Positions 9,986-18,596 of a DNA stretch of 62,985 nucleotides are shown in pieces. Below the pieces are notes generated by a model. That model searched no databases. It was given only the letters and a program-made list of their open reading frames with translations, and was not told the DNA's origin. Position numbers and translations under genes: made by a program. Position 1 is the stretch's first letter, and each line of letters begins with the position of its first letter. The stretch lies in contig CALIBQ010000052.1 of assembly GCA_938049385.1 (NCBI GenBank), positions 1 through 62,985 of the forward strand. The letters are read 5' to 3'. Source of the DNA: an uncultured Anaerolineae bacterium (GTDB taxonomy: Bacteria; Chloroflexota; Anaerolineae; JACIWP01).

Positions 9986-10177
9986 CAGGGCTTTGAAAAA
10001 GTTTCCTGGGTCCAGATGCCTCATCCCCCTGTACCCCTTCCCCGTACACGGGGAAGGGGCAGTAGTTGGGGGTTCACGCCGTTATTCTACTATATAGGGT
10101 ATCGTAAGCTGGGCTTTGATCGTTCTCTTGCTCCAGCACCCGACACGCCATATTGGAGCGGCTTTTTCAACACCCTC
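9986..10177. repeat. TIR-bounded repeat (MITE-like), copy 2
   Basis: The ends are CAGGGCTTTGAAAAAG (9986-10001) and CTTTTTCAACACCCTC (10162-10177), inverted copies of each other with three mismatches and matching the ends at 12556-12739. The inside differs from the other copies: it carries the second repeat family (10009-10074) instead of the usual hairpin core. Confidence 0.6.
10009..10074 (-). repeat. GC-rich palindromic repeat, family 2
   Basis: Contains the inverted arms CCCCTTCCCC (10034-10043) and GGGGAAGGGG (10050-10059). On the minus strand the tail GGGGGATGAGGCATCTGGAC matches the copy at 49915-49975 almost base for base. Confidence 0.6.
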
Positions 10178-10195
10178 TCTCGATATGCTGGCGCT

Positions 10196-11029
10196 TCACA
10201 AACTAAAGCGACGCTTCCAGAGGGATAAAAGTTCCACCAGGTTTTCCACAATGAGATGGGGGTGGACGCCTGAGCTTTCGGCATCCTGCCGGCGGGTACT
10301 GCCGGTGAGCACCAAGACGGTGAAGAGGCCCACTCGAAGCCCGCCGGCGACATCGGTGTTCAGGCGATCTCCGACGATGGCGGCGCGTTCCGCCGGCACG
10401 CCCAGGCGCTCCAAGGCCAGGGAGAGCATGGTCGGCTCCGGCTTGCCGATGACCAAGGGAGTGACGCCGGCGGCGGTGGCAATGGCGGCGAGAATAGCGC
10501 CGGCGCCGGGGATGAAGCCGTCTTCCACTGGCAGGGTGGGGTCCGGGTTGGTGCCGATGAGCTGGGCGCCGGCGTACACGGCGCGTGCGGCCTGCGCCAG
10601 GTCATGGTAGGTGACGCGATTGTCATAACCCACGACGCAGTAGGCGGCTTCGGAGGGGTCCTGGGTGATGCGGAAGCCGGCCTTTTCCAGCGCCTGGCGG
10701 ATGCCGTCCATGCCGATGACGAATATCGGGATGCCGGGCTGAGCCTCTCGCCGCAGGTACTCCGCCGTCGCCTGAGAGGAGGTATAGAAATCCTGTGGGC
10801 CGGCGGGGATGCCCATACGGGACAGTCGCTCGGCGTACTGTTCTGGTGTGCGCGAGGAATTGTTGGTCAGGAAGAGGAACGGGACCTTTTCTTCCCGCAG
10901 GGCGGCCACAAATTCGGGCGCGCCGGCCAGCAGTTGGTCGCCGCGATAGATGACGCCGTCCAGGTCAATGAGCCAGCCCTGGACGCCGGCGAGTTGGGCT
11001 ATCCCTTGAGGATGAGACGATGTCTGCAT
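10196..11029 (-). CDS. HAD-IIA family phosphatase (NagD-like)
   Basis: A 277-residue haloacid dehalogenase superfamily phosphatase of the NagD/4-nitrophenylphosphatase/phosphoglycolate phosphatase group. Motif I is DLDGVIYRG, motif II is FLTNNSSR, the C2A cap lies in the middle, motif III lysine is in IGKPEPTM and motif IV is GDRLNTDV. The natural substrate in this group varies (nucleotides, glycolate-P, sugar phosphates). An ATG also exists at 11041, but GGAG six bases before the ATG at 11029 favours the shorter start. It lies 36 bases downstream of the mocA-like gene and may share its transcript. Confidence 0.88.
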   Translation of the reverse strand: MQTSSHPQGIAQLAGVQGWLIDLDGVIYRGDQLLAGAPEFVAALREEKVPFLFLTNNSSRTPEQYAERLSRMGIPAGPQDFYTSSQATAEYLRREAQPGIPIFVIGMDGIRQALEKAGFRITQDPSEAAYCVVGYDNRVTYHDLAQAARAVYAGAQLIGTNPDPTLPVEDGFIPGAGAILAAIATAAGVTPLVIGKPEPTMLSLALERLGVPAERAAIVGDRLNTDVAGGLRVGLFTVLVLTGSTRRQDAESSGVHPHLIVENLVELLSLWKRRFSL

Positions 11030-11065
11030 GAAGTGCTCCATATCTTCGGATTGTGATATAGTCAG

Positions 11066-11722
11066 CTAGCTGGTTGCACGCTGGCTCTGCCAGCGTTCCC
11101 AGTCTTCGGGTGTGTCAATGTCCACCAGCACGCCGGCGTCTTCCACCTCTACCGCCAGGGTCTCGAAGCGTCCAGAGGAAATCAGCGCGCGGCCTCCTTG
11201 GTCGCCGGCCAGCTCCTGAAGGGCTGGGAAGGTGACGCGGGACATCAGGACGGGGTTGCCGCGCCGGCCGCCAAACGTGGGATAGATGATGTCCGCCGTT
11301 GATGCGGCAAATGCCTCTATCAGCGCGTGAATATGTTCTGTGCGCAGGCCGGGCTGGTCCCCAAGCACGAAGAGCACGCCCTCTGTATCAGGGCAGACGG
11401 CGGACAGGCCGGCTTTCACCGAGGTGCTCATGCCCTCGGGCCAGCGTGCATTGTCCACCAGTGCCACAGCGCGGCCGGCGAGCGCTTCCCGGATTTGAGA
11501 GGCGGATGCTCCCAGCACCACAATGACCCGATGCACAGCACTGGCAAGGACCGCGTCCACCACGTGGGCGATGAGCGGTTGGGCGGATGGGCCGGGGATC
11601 GGGAGGAGCAGTTTGGGCGCGCCGAAGCGGTTGGCCCCGCCGGCCGCCAGCACAACGGCGTCCACGTGCGGCCGGCGGATGGTGTATCCTGATGTTCCCC
11701 TCGCGCCCTGCTCATTCATCAC
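11066..11722 (-). CDS. MocA-like molybdopterin nucleotidyltransferase
   Basis: A 218-residue MobA/MocA-type nucleotidyltransferase, which attaches CMP or GMP to molybdopterin for Mo-hydroxylases. The N-terminal nucleotide-binding signature is VVLAAGGANRFGAPKLLLP; further family motifs are WPEGMSTSVKAGL, LGDQPGL and RRGNPVL. It starts at a GTG that overlaps the stop of the upstream yqeC-like gene; an ATG one codon later (11719) is an alternative. The pairing with YqeC is a known arrangement for maturation of molybdenum/selenium-dependent hydroxylases, which supports the MocA reading over a sugar nucleotidyltransferase. Confidence 0.85.
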   Translation of the reverse strand: MMNEQGARGTSGYTIRRPHVDAVVLAAGGANRFGAPKLLLPIPGPSAQPLIAHVVDAVLASAVHRVIVVLGASASQIREALAGRAVALVDNARWPEGMSTSVKAGLSAVCPDTEGVLFVLGDQPGLRTEHIHALIEAFAASTADIIYPTFGGRRGNPVLMSRVTFPALQELAGDQGGRALISSGRFETLAVEVEDAGVLVDIDTPEDWERWQSQRATS

Positions 11723-12537
11723 CGCGTATATATCTCCCAGCGGATCGGGTTGGAGCGCAGATGCGCCACCACCACGTGATGGATATGCGGGCTGAGCAGG
11801 ATGAGCCGGATGGCGTGGCCCAAGGCGACGAAGCGGGCGTTAGGGGTATGGGTGGTCAGCAGGGGGACCACGCGCGCGCCAGCCGGCACTCCCTTCAAAC
11901 CACCCTGAGGGTGAGCGATGGCGATGGCCAGTACCTCGGGGGCGACAGCCTGGCCGAGGGGCACGCCGGCCAGGTCCGCCAGCAGGGCCGGCCGGTGCAC
12001 ATATTCGTCGGCGAGCGGCCGGCCGAGCACTTCGGCATCCGCCATAGGTACGACAAGTGTGGCGCAGGAAGGAATCACCGGCTCATGGATATTGGGTGCC
12101 TTCAGCATGCGGTGGGCCGCACCGTCGGCTTCCACCAGCACCACGTCGGCGCCGCTGTGCCGCGCCAGCGGCCCCACCCATTCAGGGGGAATACCTTCCA
12201 GTTTATACGGCTTCACCGCGATGGGATAGTCCCTGCCCAGCGCGGCGACATCTCCTTCCGCTTTGCCCAGCCGTTTCTGGGCCAGGATGACCACCGGCGC
12301 TTCTTCGAATTGGGCCGGCACCTCCTGCAGGGCCTCTTCCAGCGTCCGGGCGAGCACTAGCCGTTCATCGGGTGCCGGCTCCGGTTCCAGGATTTTGGTG
12401 GTGGTTGTGACCAGGACGCGGTAATCCCTTCCGACAAGCTCGGAAGCGAGCTTCATCATAGCGGTGGTTTTGCCGCCGGCTCCCACGAAACAGACGATAT
12501 CACCTGGTCGGATGCGCAGTGCGTCAGCCAGTGCCAC
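11719..12537 (-). CDS. yqeC: YqeC-like hydroxylase accessory ATPase
   Basis: A 272-residue P-loop protein of the YqeC family, associated with selenium-dependent molybdenum hydroxylase maturation. The P-loop is FVGAGGKTTAMM (residues 17-28), followed by TTTTKILEPE and VLVEADGAAHRMLKAP, all conserved in YqeC. GTG start with GAGAGG upstream. It is the first gene of a minus-strand unit with mocA and the HAD phosphatase. A molybdenum hydroxylase itself is not in the window; the molybdoenzyme at 54164-54733 is of the sulfite oxidase class and would not need it. Confidence 0.85.
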   Translation of the reverse strand: MALADALRIRPGDIVCFVGAGGKTTAMMKLASELVGRDYRVLVTTTTKILEPEPAPDERLVLARTLEEALQEVPAQFEEAPVVILAQKRLGKAEGDVAALGRDYPIAVKPYKLEGIPPEWVGPLARHSGADVVLVEADGAAHRMLKAPNIHEPVIPSCATLVVPMADAEVLGRPLADEYVHRPALLADLAGVPLGQAVAPEVLAIAIAHPQGGLKGVPAGARVVPLLTTHTPNARFVALGHAIRLILLSPHIHHVVVAHLRSNPIRWEIYTR

Positions 12538-12555
12538 GGAATCCCTCTCCGAAAT

Positions 12556-12739
12556 GAGGGTGTTGAAAAAGCGGGTATCGGCTCATCACCTGGCAGTTGA
12601 AACTGCGGCTGTGTGACTGCGCAGTCGGCCTGCGCCGACTGCGCAAAGCCTGCCCTGCGCAGGCTTTGCAGTTGTTGCTGTGGCTTCAGCCGCCAAGCCG
12701 CTTCCACAGATTGTATGTTTGGACTTTTTCAACATCCTC
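12556..12739 (+). repeat. TIR-bounded multi-hairpin repeat, copy 3 (best preserved)
   Basis: Bounded by GAGGGTGTTGAAAAAG (12556-12571) and CTTTTTCAACATCCTC (12724-12739), a 16-bp terminal inverted repeat with one mismatch. The core has two strong stems: 12619-12629 with 12634-12644, and 12643-12653 with 12659-12669. A GCAGTT/AACTGC stem and a GGCTTCAGCC hairpin lie outside them. There is no reading frame for a transposase, so it would be non-autonomous if mobile. It sits between the yqeC start and the propeller gene promoter. Confidence 0.8.
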
Positions 12740-12819
12740 CGGAATATAACCGGAATATAACCTTCCAGCAACAAGCGCAAGTATAACATAATCGGGCGCT
12801 AGAAGGCCAATTCGCGGCT

Positions 12820-12848
12820 TTGACATGCCGTACCGCGTTTGCTATGAT
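12820..12848 (+). promoter_or_regulatory. promoter of the propeller protein gene
   Basis: TTGACA (12820-12825) and TATGAT (12843-12848) are 17 bp apart. This rules out the upstream ATG at 12825, which overlaps the -35 box, as translation start. Confidence 0.75.
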
Positions 12849-12881
12849 GCGGGGGAACTCATCAACTGGCTGGGGGTCTGT

Positions 12882-14873
12882 ATGGGCGTACTGCGGAACA
12901 CGTGGTTGTATCTGAAGTTGGCCGGCGTCTGCCTGGTCTGCTGGATGTGTCTCCTGTTTCCCGCTCCATCGAACGCCCAGGAACCGTTTCACCTTTCCGT
13001 GCTGGGGCAGGTCGGCGGCGTAGGGCATGCGGCGGCGTGGGACGGCGGACGTCTTTACGCCGGCATCGGCCCCCGATTGACCGTTTGGGATATCACCGAC
13101 CCGGATCACCCGGCCAAGTTGGGCCAATCCGCCCTTTTGCCCGGCATCGTGCGGGATATCGCCCTGGCCGGCGGTTATGCCTATGTTGCCCTGGACCCCG
13201 CTGGTTTGGGCGTCCTTTCCCTGGAGGACCCGGCTAGGCCGGCCTGGGTGGGCGGTTGGGAGCCGCCGGCGCCGGCCGCGGCGCTGGTGCATCAGCCGCC
13301 GTATCTGTTCCTGGCGTTAGGGCCGGCCGGCGTGGTCATCTTGGATGTGAGCGACCCTGTCCACCCTGCCGAGTTGGCGCGCATCGAGACCCCCGGGATC
13401 GCCAATGACGTGGATGTATGCGGCGCCGGCCTGCTGGCCATCGCCGACGGGCCGGCCGGCGGACTGCGTCTCTGGAGCGTGGCGGATGTCCATGTGCCGG
13501 CGGAGCTAGGGAGCTTGGACACGCCGGGTGATGCCAACGCGGTGGCCTGCGCCGGCGGTACTGCCTGGGTGGCCGATGGCCTGCCCGGCCTGCTGGGGAT
13601 TACAGTGGCTGATCCGACGGCGCCGGCGGAAGTCGGCCGCTACAACAGCCCGGGAGATGCGCGCCACGTGGTCGTGCGCGGCGAACTGGCCTATCTGGCC
13701 GATGGCTGGGTGGGAGGGCTGTCCATCGTTTCCCTGGCGGACCCGGCGCACCCCAGCCGGCTGTCGCGCTTGGATACCGACGGCTTGGCACTGGCGGTAG
13801 CATTGGGGGATGGTTTGGCGGCCGTCGTGGATGGGCCTCTGCCGGGCATCCAGCTCGTGGACGTGTCCTCCGCCGCCGCGCCGGCGCGCCGCGGCATCAT
13901 TCCCACGCTGGGCTATGCCTGGGATGTGGATGTGGCCGGCGGCGTGGCCTATGTGGCCAACGGCTTTGGCGGTCTATGGACGGTATCCGTCGCTGACCCT
14001 CGGCACCCTGTGCCGCTGGCAAACGTTCGGTCCGGGCCGGCCAGCGTGGACGAGTGGGCGAGGAGAATGGGGGTAACATCGCCGGCCAATGCCGCGCTGG
14101 GAGAACTGCGCACCGGCGCCGAAGCTATGGGTATTCGGGTTGCCGGCACGCGCGCCTATCTGGCGGATGGATGGGCCGGACTGCGGGTGATTGCGATCGC
14201 CGACCCGGCAGCGCCGCATTTATTGGGCACCCTCGACACGCCTGGGACAGCGCAGGCGCTGGATATCGCCGGCGAGATGGCCTATGTCGCGGATGGCGCC
14301 GGCGGCCTGCGGGTCGTCTGGGTGGGGGCGCCGACAGTGCCGCAGGAGGTCGGTGCTTCGACGGTGCCGGCAGAGGCGGCAGATGTGGCGGTGTCTGGGT
14401 ATATCGCCTATGTGGCTGACCGGTTGGCTGGCCTGCGTTCCATCGCCGTTGTGGACCCTTCTCATCCCATCTCATACGGGATGTTCCCCCTGGCCGGCCC
14501 TGTGCTTGGCGTGGATGTCCAGGGCACTTGGGCGGCGGTGGCAGAGGGACCGGCCGGCGCGCACCTGCTGGACGTGAACGACCCGACGGACATGCGCCGG
14601 CTGAGCACGGTGGCCGGCCGTGATGTGGTGCAGGATGTTGAGCTGGCGGACGGGCAGATGTTCCTGGCGGATGGAAAGGCCGGCGTCATGGCCGTTCAGC
14701 TCGATGCGGGTGGTGTGCCTGTGGATACGGCCTGGCTGAGGCTTGCCGGCGAGGCGACGGCGGTGTGTTATGCGAACGGCCGGCTGTATGTAACTACCCG
14801 CGAGGGAGGCCTGTGGATCGTGGGCCTTGGCGCGCAGGCCGGCCGGGTGTTCCTGCCCTTGCTCATACGTTGA
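12882..14873 (+). CDS. secreted LVIVD-type beta-propeller protein
   Basis: A 663-residue exported protein. A signal peptide (basic MGVLRNT, then a hydrophobic stretch to about residue 33, ending PSNAQ) is followed by roughly a dozen repeats of 40-45 residues. Each has the pattern 'DVAVAGGYAYVADGAGGLRV' then 'DPAHPxxLG', the LVIVD repeat that builds beta-propellers. The last eight residues are VFLPLLIR, a hydrophobic-basic tail that I recall on many exported Chloroflexota proteins. No catalytic residues can be named; a binding or surface role is likely. The ATG at 12882 is chosen because the promoter overlaps the earlier ATG; GGGGG lies just upstream. Confidence 0.8.
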   Translation: MGVLRNTWLYLKLAGVCLVCWMCLLFPAPSNAQEPFHLSVLGQVGGVGHAAAWDGGRLYAGIGPRLTVWDITDPDHPAKLGQSALLPGIVRDIALAGGYAYVALDPAGLGVLSLEDPARPAWVGGWEPPAPAAALVHQPPYLFLALGPAGVVILDVSDPVHPAELARIETPGIANDVDVCGAGLLAIADGPAGGLRLWSVADVHVPAELGSLDTPGDANAVACAGGTAWVADGLPGLLGITVADPTAPAEVGRYNSPGDARHVVVRGELAYLADGWVGGLSIVSLADPAHPSRLSRLDTDGLALAVALGDGLAAVVDGPLPGIQLVDVSSAAAPARRGIIPTLGYAWDVDVAGGVAYVANGFGGLWTVSVADPRHPVPLANVRSGPASVDEWARRMGVTSPANAALGELRTGAEAMGIRVAGTRAYLADGWAGLRVIAIADPAAPHLLGTLDTPGTAQALDIAGEMAYVADGAGGLRVVWVGAPTVPQEVGASTVPAEAADVAVSGYIAYVADRLAGLRSIAVVDPSHPISYGMFPLAGPVLGVDVQGTWAAVAEGPAGAHLLDVNDPTDMRRLSTVAGRDVVQDVELADGQMFLADGKAGVMAVQLDAGGVPVDTAWLRLAGEATAVCYANGRLYVTTREGGLWIVGLGAQAGRVFLPLLIR

Positions 14874-14953
14874 GCCGGAAGGCATGTTCGGGACATACGG
14901 AAGACTTACTGAGCTTTCCTGGCGCTCGTAATTACAGCTAGTCCGCACTTATA

Positions 14954-15583
14954 CTAATCGTTTACTGTGGTCTGGAATAGTTCCACAGCCCTTTCCATAT
15001 CCTCTGGGAAGCCTATAAGGATGACTTCGTCATCGGAGAACAGTTCAACATCCCCGTCCGGGTTCGAAATCACATGAGAACCTCGGCAAACAGCCAGCAG
15101 GGTGACGTTGAACTGTCTTCGCAGATCAATTTCCGCCAGTGTTTTGCCGGAGACAACAGAGCGGGTTGGAATACGCAGTTTGGTTACCTGCATATCGGGT
15201 AAGTGCAGTTCCAGCTCAGGGAAGCAGATGGATTCGAGTTTATGGGTGCGCAAATCGTAATGGCCCTTCAATTCGTCTGCGATCGAGAGATTGCATAACG
15301 GCACGCCGGTGAAGTATGCGGCGCGTGCGATCATATGCGCCGCCACTGGAGCGGTCAGCAGGAGAAACGCGACAGTCGCCAACGCCCGGCTGGTGATGCC
15401 AAGCTCCTGGAAATACACGGCAATGGCCAGCAGTATGGAGCCTACTCCCATTGTGGCCACTTTGGTGGTGGCGGACATACGGATATACAAGTCGGGCATG
15501 CGCAGTACACCGATGCCGGCGATTACCATGAAACTGGTGCCGATGAAGATCAAGACAATTGTGACAATATCCCGCAGTATCAT
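14954..15583 (-). CDS. mnhG: Mrp antiporter subunit G fused to a TrkA-C domain
   Basis: A 209-residue protein. Residues 1-95 are MnhG/MrpG: three transmembrane segments with VLRMPDLYIRMSATTK, a hallmark of this subunit. Residues 128-205 are an RCK_C/TrkA-C-like cytoplasmic domain (SGKTLAEIDLRRQFNVTLLAV, ending FSDDEVILIGFPEDMERA), which in potassium channels and transporters binds small ligands. Stand-alone MnhG is about 100-120 residues. The start overlaps the mnhF stop by four bases, and this is the last gene of the operon. The fusion suggests ligand gating of cation/proton exchange; the ligand is unknown. Confidence 0.88.
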   Translation of the reverse strand: MILRDIVTIVLIFIGTSFMVIAGIGVLRMPDLYIRMSATTKVATMGVGSILLAIAVYFQELGITSRALATVAFLLLTAPVAAHMIARAAYFTGVPLCNLSIADELKGHYDLRTHKLESICFPELELHLPDMQVTKLRIPTRSVVSGKTLAEIDLRRQFNVTLLAVCRGSHVISNPDGDVELFSDDEVILIGFPEDMERAVELFQTTVND

Positions 15584-15846
15584 ATTCGCTTCTCCAGGTA
15601 GCTGGCGAAGGCCACGGTTCCAAGGAAGGAGAGCAAGGCAAGGACGATCGCGACATCCAGGAGGGCCGGCTGGTTGCGAGCGATGGCGTAGACGGCAGTG
15701 AAGCCGATGGCCATCGTGGCAATCAAGTCCAGCGCGATGACACGATCAGGGAGGCTTGGGCCGCGAACCAGCCGGATAAAGGCAAAGAGCATCGCCAGGG
15801 TTAGCAGAGGTAAAGCACCGTACAGGATCAGCCCCGTCAGGCTCAT
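15580..15846 (-). CDS. mnhF: Mrp/Mnh cation:proton antiporter subunit F
   Basis: An 88-residue membrane protein with three transmembrane helices. RLVRGPSLPDRVIALDLIATMAIG is diagnostic of MnhF/MrpF (quoted in part: GPSLPDRVIALD). It is a small subunit of the hetero-oligomeric Na+(K+)/H+ antiporter. It overlaps mnhE upstream and mnhG downstream by four bases each, consistent with translational coupling. Confidence 0.92.
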   Translation of the reverse strand: MSLTGLILYGALPLLTLAMLFAFIRLVRGPSLPDRVIALDLIATMAIGFTAVYAIARNQPALLDVAIVLALLSFLGTVAFASYLEKRI

Positions 15847-16322
15847 CGCAGTACCTCCAGCAGTCTTGCCTCCATACCTTTTTTGATCAGCCGGCGAAAC
15901 TGGTCTATATCGTCTTTGAGGTCCATGACATGCAGATATAACACGCGCCGGTCATTCGAAACGTCCAGGCTCAATGTGCCCGGCGTGAGGGTGATCAGAT
16001 TCGCGAGCAGGGTGATTTCAGCATCTGTCTGGGCATCCAGAGGAATGGCGATGATGCCCGGGCGCAGGCGGTAGCGAGGGGACAGCACCTTGTAAGCGAC
16101 TTCCAGATTGGCTTTGGTCATTTGCCAGATGAAAAACAGCATGAAAGCGATCAGCCTGCCGGCTCTGCCGAAATACGTGGAAGGGCCGACGATCCGATGG
16201 GCAAGCCATAACAATACATAACCCAGGGCAAAGCCGAAGGCGAAATTGCTGGCAGAGAACTGACCGGTGAGTGCTACCCAGGCAAGCGCCAGCAGTACGT
16301 TCAGCAGGAAAGTGTTCATCAT
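15843..16322 (-). CDS. mnhE: Mrp/Mnh antiporter subunit E
   Basis: A 159-residue MnhE/MrpE with N-terminal membrane helices and a soluble C-terminal part. Typical motifs are [27 protein letters not shown] (in part: [11 protein letters not shown]) and a basic end. It overlaps its neighbours in the operon by four bases on both sides. Confidence 0.92.
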   Translation of the reverse strand: MMNTFLLNVLLALAWVALTGQFSASNFAFGFALGYVLLWLAHRIVGPSTYFGRAGRLIAFMLFFIWQMTKANLEVAYKVLSPRYRLRPGIIAIPLDAQTDAEITLLANLITLTPGTLSLDVSNDRRVLYLHVMDLKDDIDQFRRLIKKGMEARLLEVLR

Positions 16323-17803
16323 GCTCCTCCTAATACCGCTTGAATGTAGCCGGCCGGGTCGCTCAACTGTTCTGCGGCGCGCGCAGCGAGGGTGAACAAT
16401 GGGCCGGCGAAAAAGCCAATCCCTAGGATAACCAGCGCCAGCAGTACAATGGGAATTATCAAAAGGACGGGCTGTGCACTGGCACAGGTTGCCGCAAGGG
16501 GTTGAGGTTTCCAGAAAGCCTCGTTCCAGATTTTGATCATCGAGAAGAGCGTGAGGATGCTCACCGCCAGTGCCACTGCCGAAATGACATACTGTCCTAA
16601 CTGAAGGCCGGCCCCAACCAGCGCTAGTTTGGCGAAGAAGCCTGGCAGTGGGGGAATGCCGGCCAGCGAAAGCGCTGGGATCAGGAAGAGGAGCGCTAAT
16701 CCGGGCGCAGATGCGTATAGCCCTCCCAGTTTCTTCAAATCGTAGGTGCCCTGCAGCCAGTGGACCACTCCGCTGACCAGGAAGAGGGTGGATTTCGCCA
16801 GGACGACATGCACCATGAAAAAGACGGCGGCGGCCATCGCGGCGGGGTGGTATAACCCCAAGCCCATCAACAGGTAGCCTATCTGGCTGACGATGTGGAA
16901 GGAAAGGAGCCGGCGGAATTCGGTCTGGGCGACCGCTCCCAGCACTCCAGTAACCATCGTGAAGCCGGCGATAATCAAAATCATGGTATGGGTGTAGCGG
17001 ATATTATGCACGAACAGCAGGGTGAAAACCCGGAAGAGCGCGTACACCCCCACTTTGGTCAGCAGACCCGAGAAAATGGCGGACACAGCCACCGGCGGCG
17101 TGTGATACGAGGCTGGTAGCCAGAAGAACAGGGGAAACACGGCGGCTTTGATGCCGAAGGCAATCAGAAACAGCATGGATACCGCTGTGACGATCTCAGG
17201 ATGTTCCATCTTTGCCAACTGCACGGCCAGGTCGGCCATATTGAGCGTGCCGGCGATGCCGTACAGAACTCCCACTCCCGCCAGGAACAGTGCGGAGGCC
17301 ATCAGATTGAGAGTGACATACTTGATAGCTCCTTCGAGCTGAGCGCGCTCTCCACCCAATGTCAGCAGGACGAATGAGGCGATCAGCAGTACCTCGAACC
17401 ATACGTATAGGTTGAAAATGTCCCCGCTGAGAAATGCACCGCAGACTCCCATCAGCAAGATGTGCAGGATGGGATAGTAGCCGAATGACTCTCGCTCCAT
17501 GTCCATACTGGCCAGCGAGTACAGGGTTACCGTCACTGCCAATAGGCCGGCCAGCACCACCATAATGGCACTGAACAGGTCAGCCGCCAGGGTGATGCCG
17601 AAGGGAGCCGGCCAGCTTCCGATCTGGAGCGCCAGGATGCCGTCGGTCCAGACGGTGAGCAGGAGTTTCAGGCCGGCGCCTAACAGGGCGGCAGAGCCTA
17701 TAACACTGAGCACGCGCTGGACACGGCGCCAGTTCCACGCCAGAACTGCGCCAACGGCCGTCAATAGTGGGATCAAAATGGGCAGGACAATCCAGATGTT
17801 CAT
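16319..17803 (-). CDS. mnhD: Mrp/Mnh antiporter subunit D
   Basis: About 494 residues and 14 transmembrane helices, homologous to complex I NuoM/NuoN proton-pumping subunits. The conserved Glu helix is seen in [15 protein letters not shown] and a lysine helix in [19 protein letters not shown]. An ATG at 17824 overlaps the mnhC stop (ATGA), but AGGTGA further in and homologous starts (MNxLxILPILIPL) favour the ATG at 17803; both are possible. Confidence 0.92.
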   Translation of the reverse strand: MNIWIVLPILIPLLTAVGAVLAWNWRRVQRVLSVIGSAALLGAGLKLLLTVWTDGILALQIGSWPAPFGITLAADLFSAIMVVLAGLLAVTVTLYSLASMDMERESFGYYPILHILLMGVCGAFLSGDIFNLYVWFEVLLIASFVLLTLGGERAQLEGAIKYVTLNLMASALFLAGVGVLYGIAGTLNMADLAVQLAKMEHPEIVTAVSMLFLIAFGIKAAVFPLFFWLPASYHTPPVAVSAIFSGLLTKVGVYALFRVFTLLFVHNIRYTHTMILIIAGFTMVTGVLGAVAQTEFRRLLSFHIVSQIGYLLMGLGLYHPAAMAAAVFFMVHVVLAKSTLFLVSGVVHWLQGTYDLKKLGGLYASAPGLALLFLIPALSLAGIPPLPGFFAKLALVGAGLQLGQYVISAVALAVSILTLFSMIKIWNEAFWKPQPLAATCASAQPVLLIIPIVLLALVILGIGFFAGPLFTLAARAAEQLSDPAGYIQAVLGGA

Positions 17804-17820
17804 CACTGTGTTCACCTGCA

Positions 17821-18171
17821 TCATATTCCATCGGTGGCTTTCATGTCGTCTAGGTCATCCGTGCCGACAGTCTGGTACGCCCTTTTGATGAGCACGATGG
17901 CGAACGCCTGGATGCCAAAGCCGATTACTATGGCTGTCAGGATGAGTGCCTGGGGCAGAGGGTCGGCGAAGGGGGCCTGCAGTTGGCCGGCGCCGGTCGG
18001 TATGATCGGCGGCCGGCCGCGTACCAGCCGACCCATAGTGAATATCAATAGATTGGCGGCATGGCCCAACAAGGCAAGCCCGATGACCAGTTTGACGATG
18101 CTCCGCCGCTTCATCATGTACAGCCCGCCGGCGTACAGCACTCCGATGACAATGGCCAAGATGATCTCCAC
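17821..18171 (-). CDS. mnhC: Mrp/Mnh antiporter subunit C
   Basis: A 116-residue NuoK-like subunit with three transmembrane helices ([35 protein letters not shown]). The C-terminal part, with [25 protein letters not shown] (in part: [15 protein letters not shown]), is diagnostic for MnhC. It lies one base downstream of mnhB. Confidence 0.93.
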   Translation of the reverse strand: MEIILAIVIGVLYAGGLYMMKRRSIVKLVIGLALLGHAANLLIFTMGRLVRGRPPIIPTGAGQLQAPFADPLPQALILTAIVIGFGIQAFAIVLIKRAYQTVGTDDLDDMKATDGI

Positions 18172-18172
18172 C

Positions 18173-18580
18173 CTATTCCTCCATCAAGGTAAAAATGATG
18201 GTCAATGTCACGCCGATGACTACCAGGTATACGCCAAAATCAAAGAGCAGGGGAGTACCGACTTTCCCCAATACAGGGATATCCCGTGCGATCCAAGCGG
18301 CGGTCATAAAAGGCTGGCCGGCGATCAATGCCTGCAGTCCGCTGACTGCCGCCGCCAACAGCCCAACGCCGATGAGCACGCGTGGATTGACCCCCATCGT
18401 CCGCTGGGCGGTCCAAACATTGTTCGCCAGCGCGACGAGGGAGAAGGCGGCGGCAACTACCAGTCCGCCCACAAAGCCACCTCCAGGCTCATTGTGCCCC
18501 CGCAGTAACAGGAAAATGGAAAAGAGCAGTTGGAGCGGAAAGATATACCGGACCGCTGTGGAGAGGATTAGGGAAACCAT
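18173..18580 (-). CDS. mnhB: Mrp/Mnh antiporter subunit B
   Basis: A 135-residue membrane subunit. [19 protein letters not shown] is the MnhB signature. The frame is open upstream to 18706, into the mnhA coding region, but AGGAGG placed four bases before the ATG at 18580 fixes the start. It lies 16 bases after mnhA. Confidence 0.93.
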   Translation of the reverse strand: MVSLILSTAVRYIFPLQLLFSIFLLLRGHNEPGGGFVGGLVVAAAFSLVALANNVWTAQRTMGVNPRVLIGVGLLAAAVSGLQALIAGQPFMTAAWIARDIPVLGKVGTPLLFDFGVYLVVIGVTLTIIFTLMEE

Positions 18581-18596
18581 CGCACCTCCTGGAAGC

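Noticed and set aside
12556-12739. CRISPR array from the repeated hairpin stretches
   Set aside because: The repeats are dispersed kilobases apart, not regularly spaced with spacers, and no cas gene is present.
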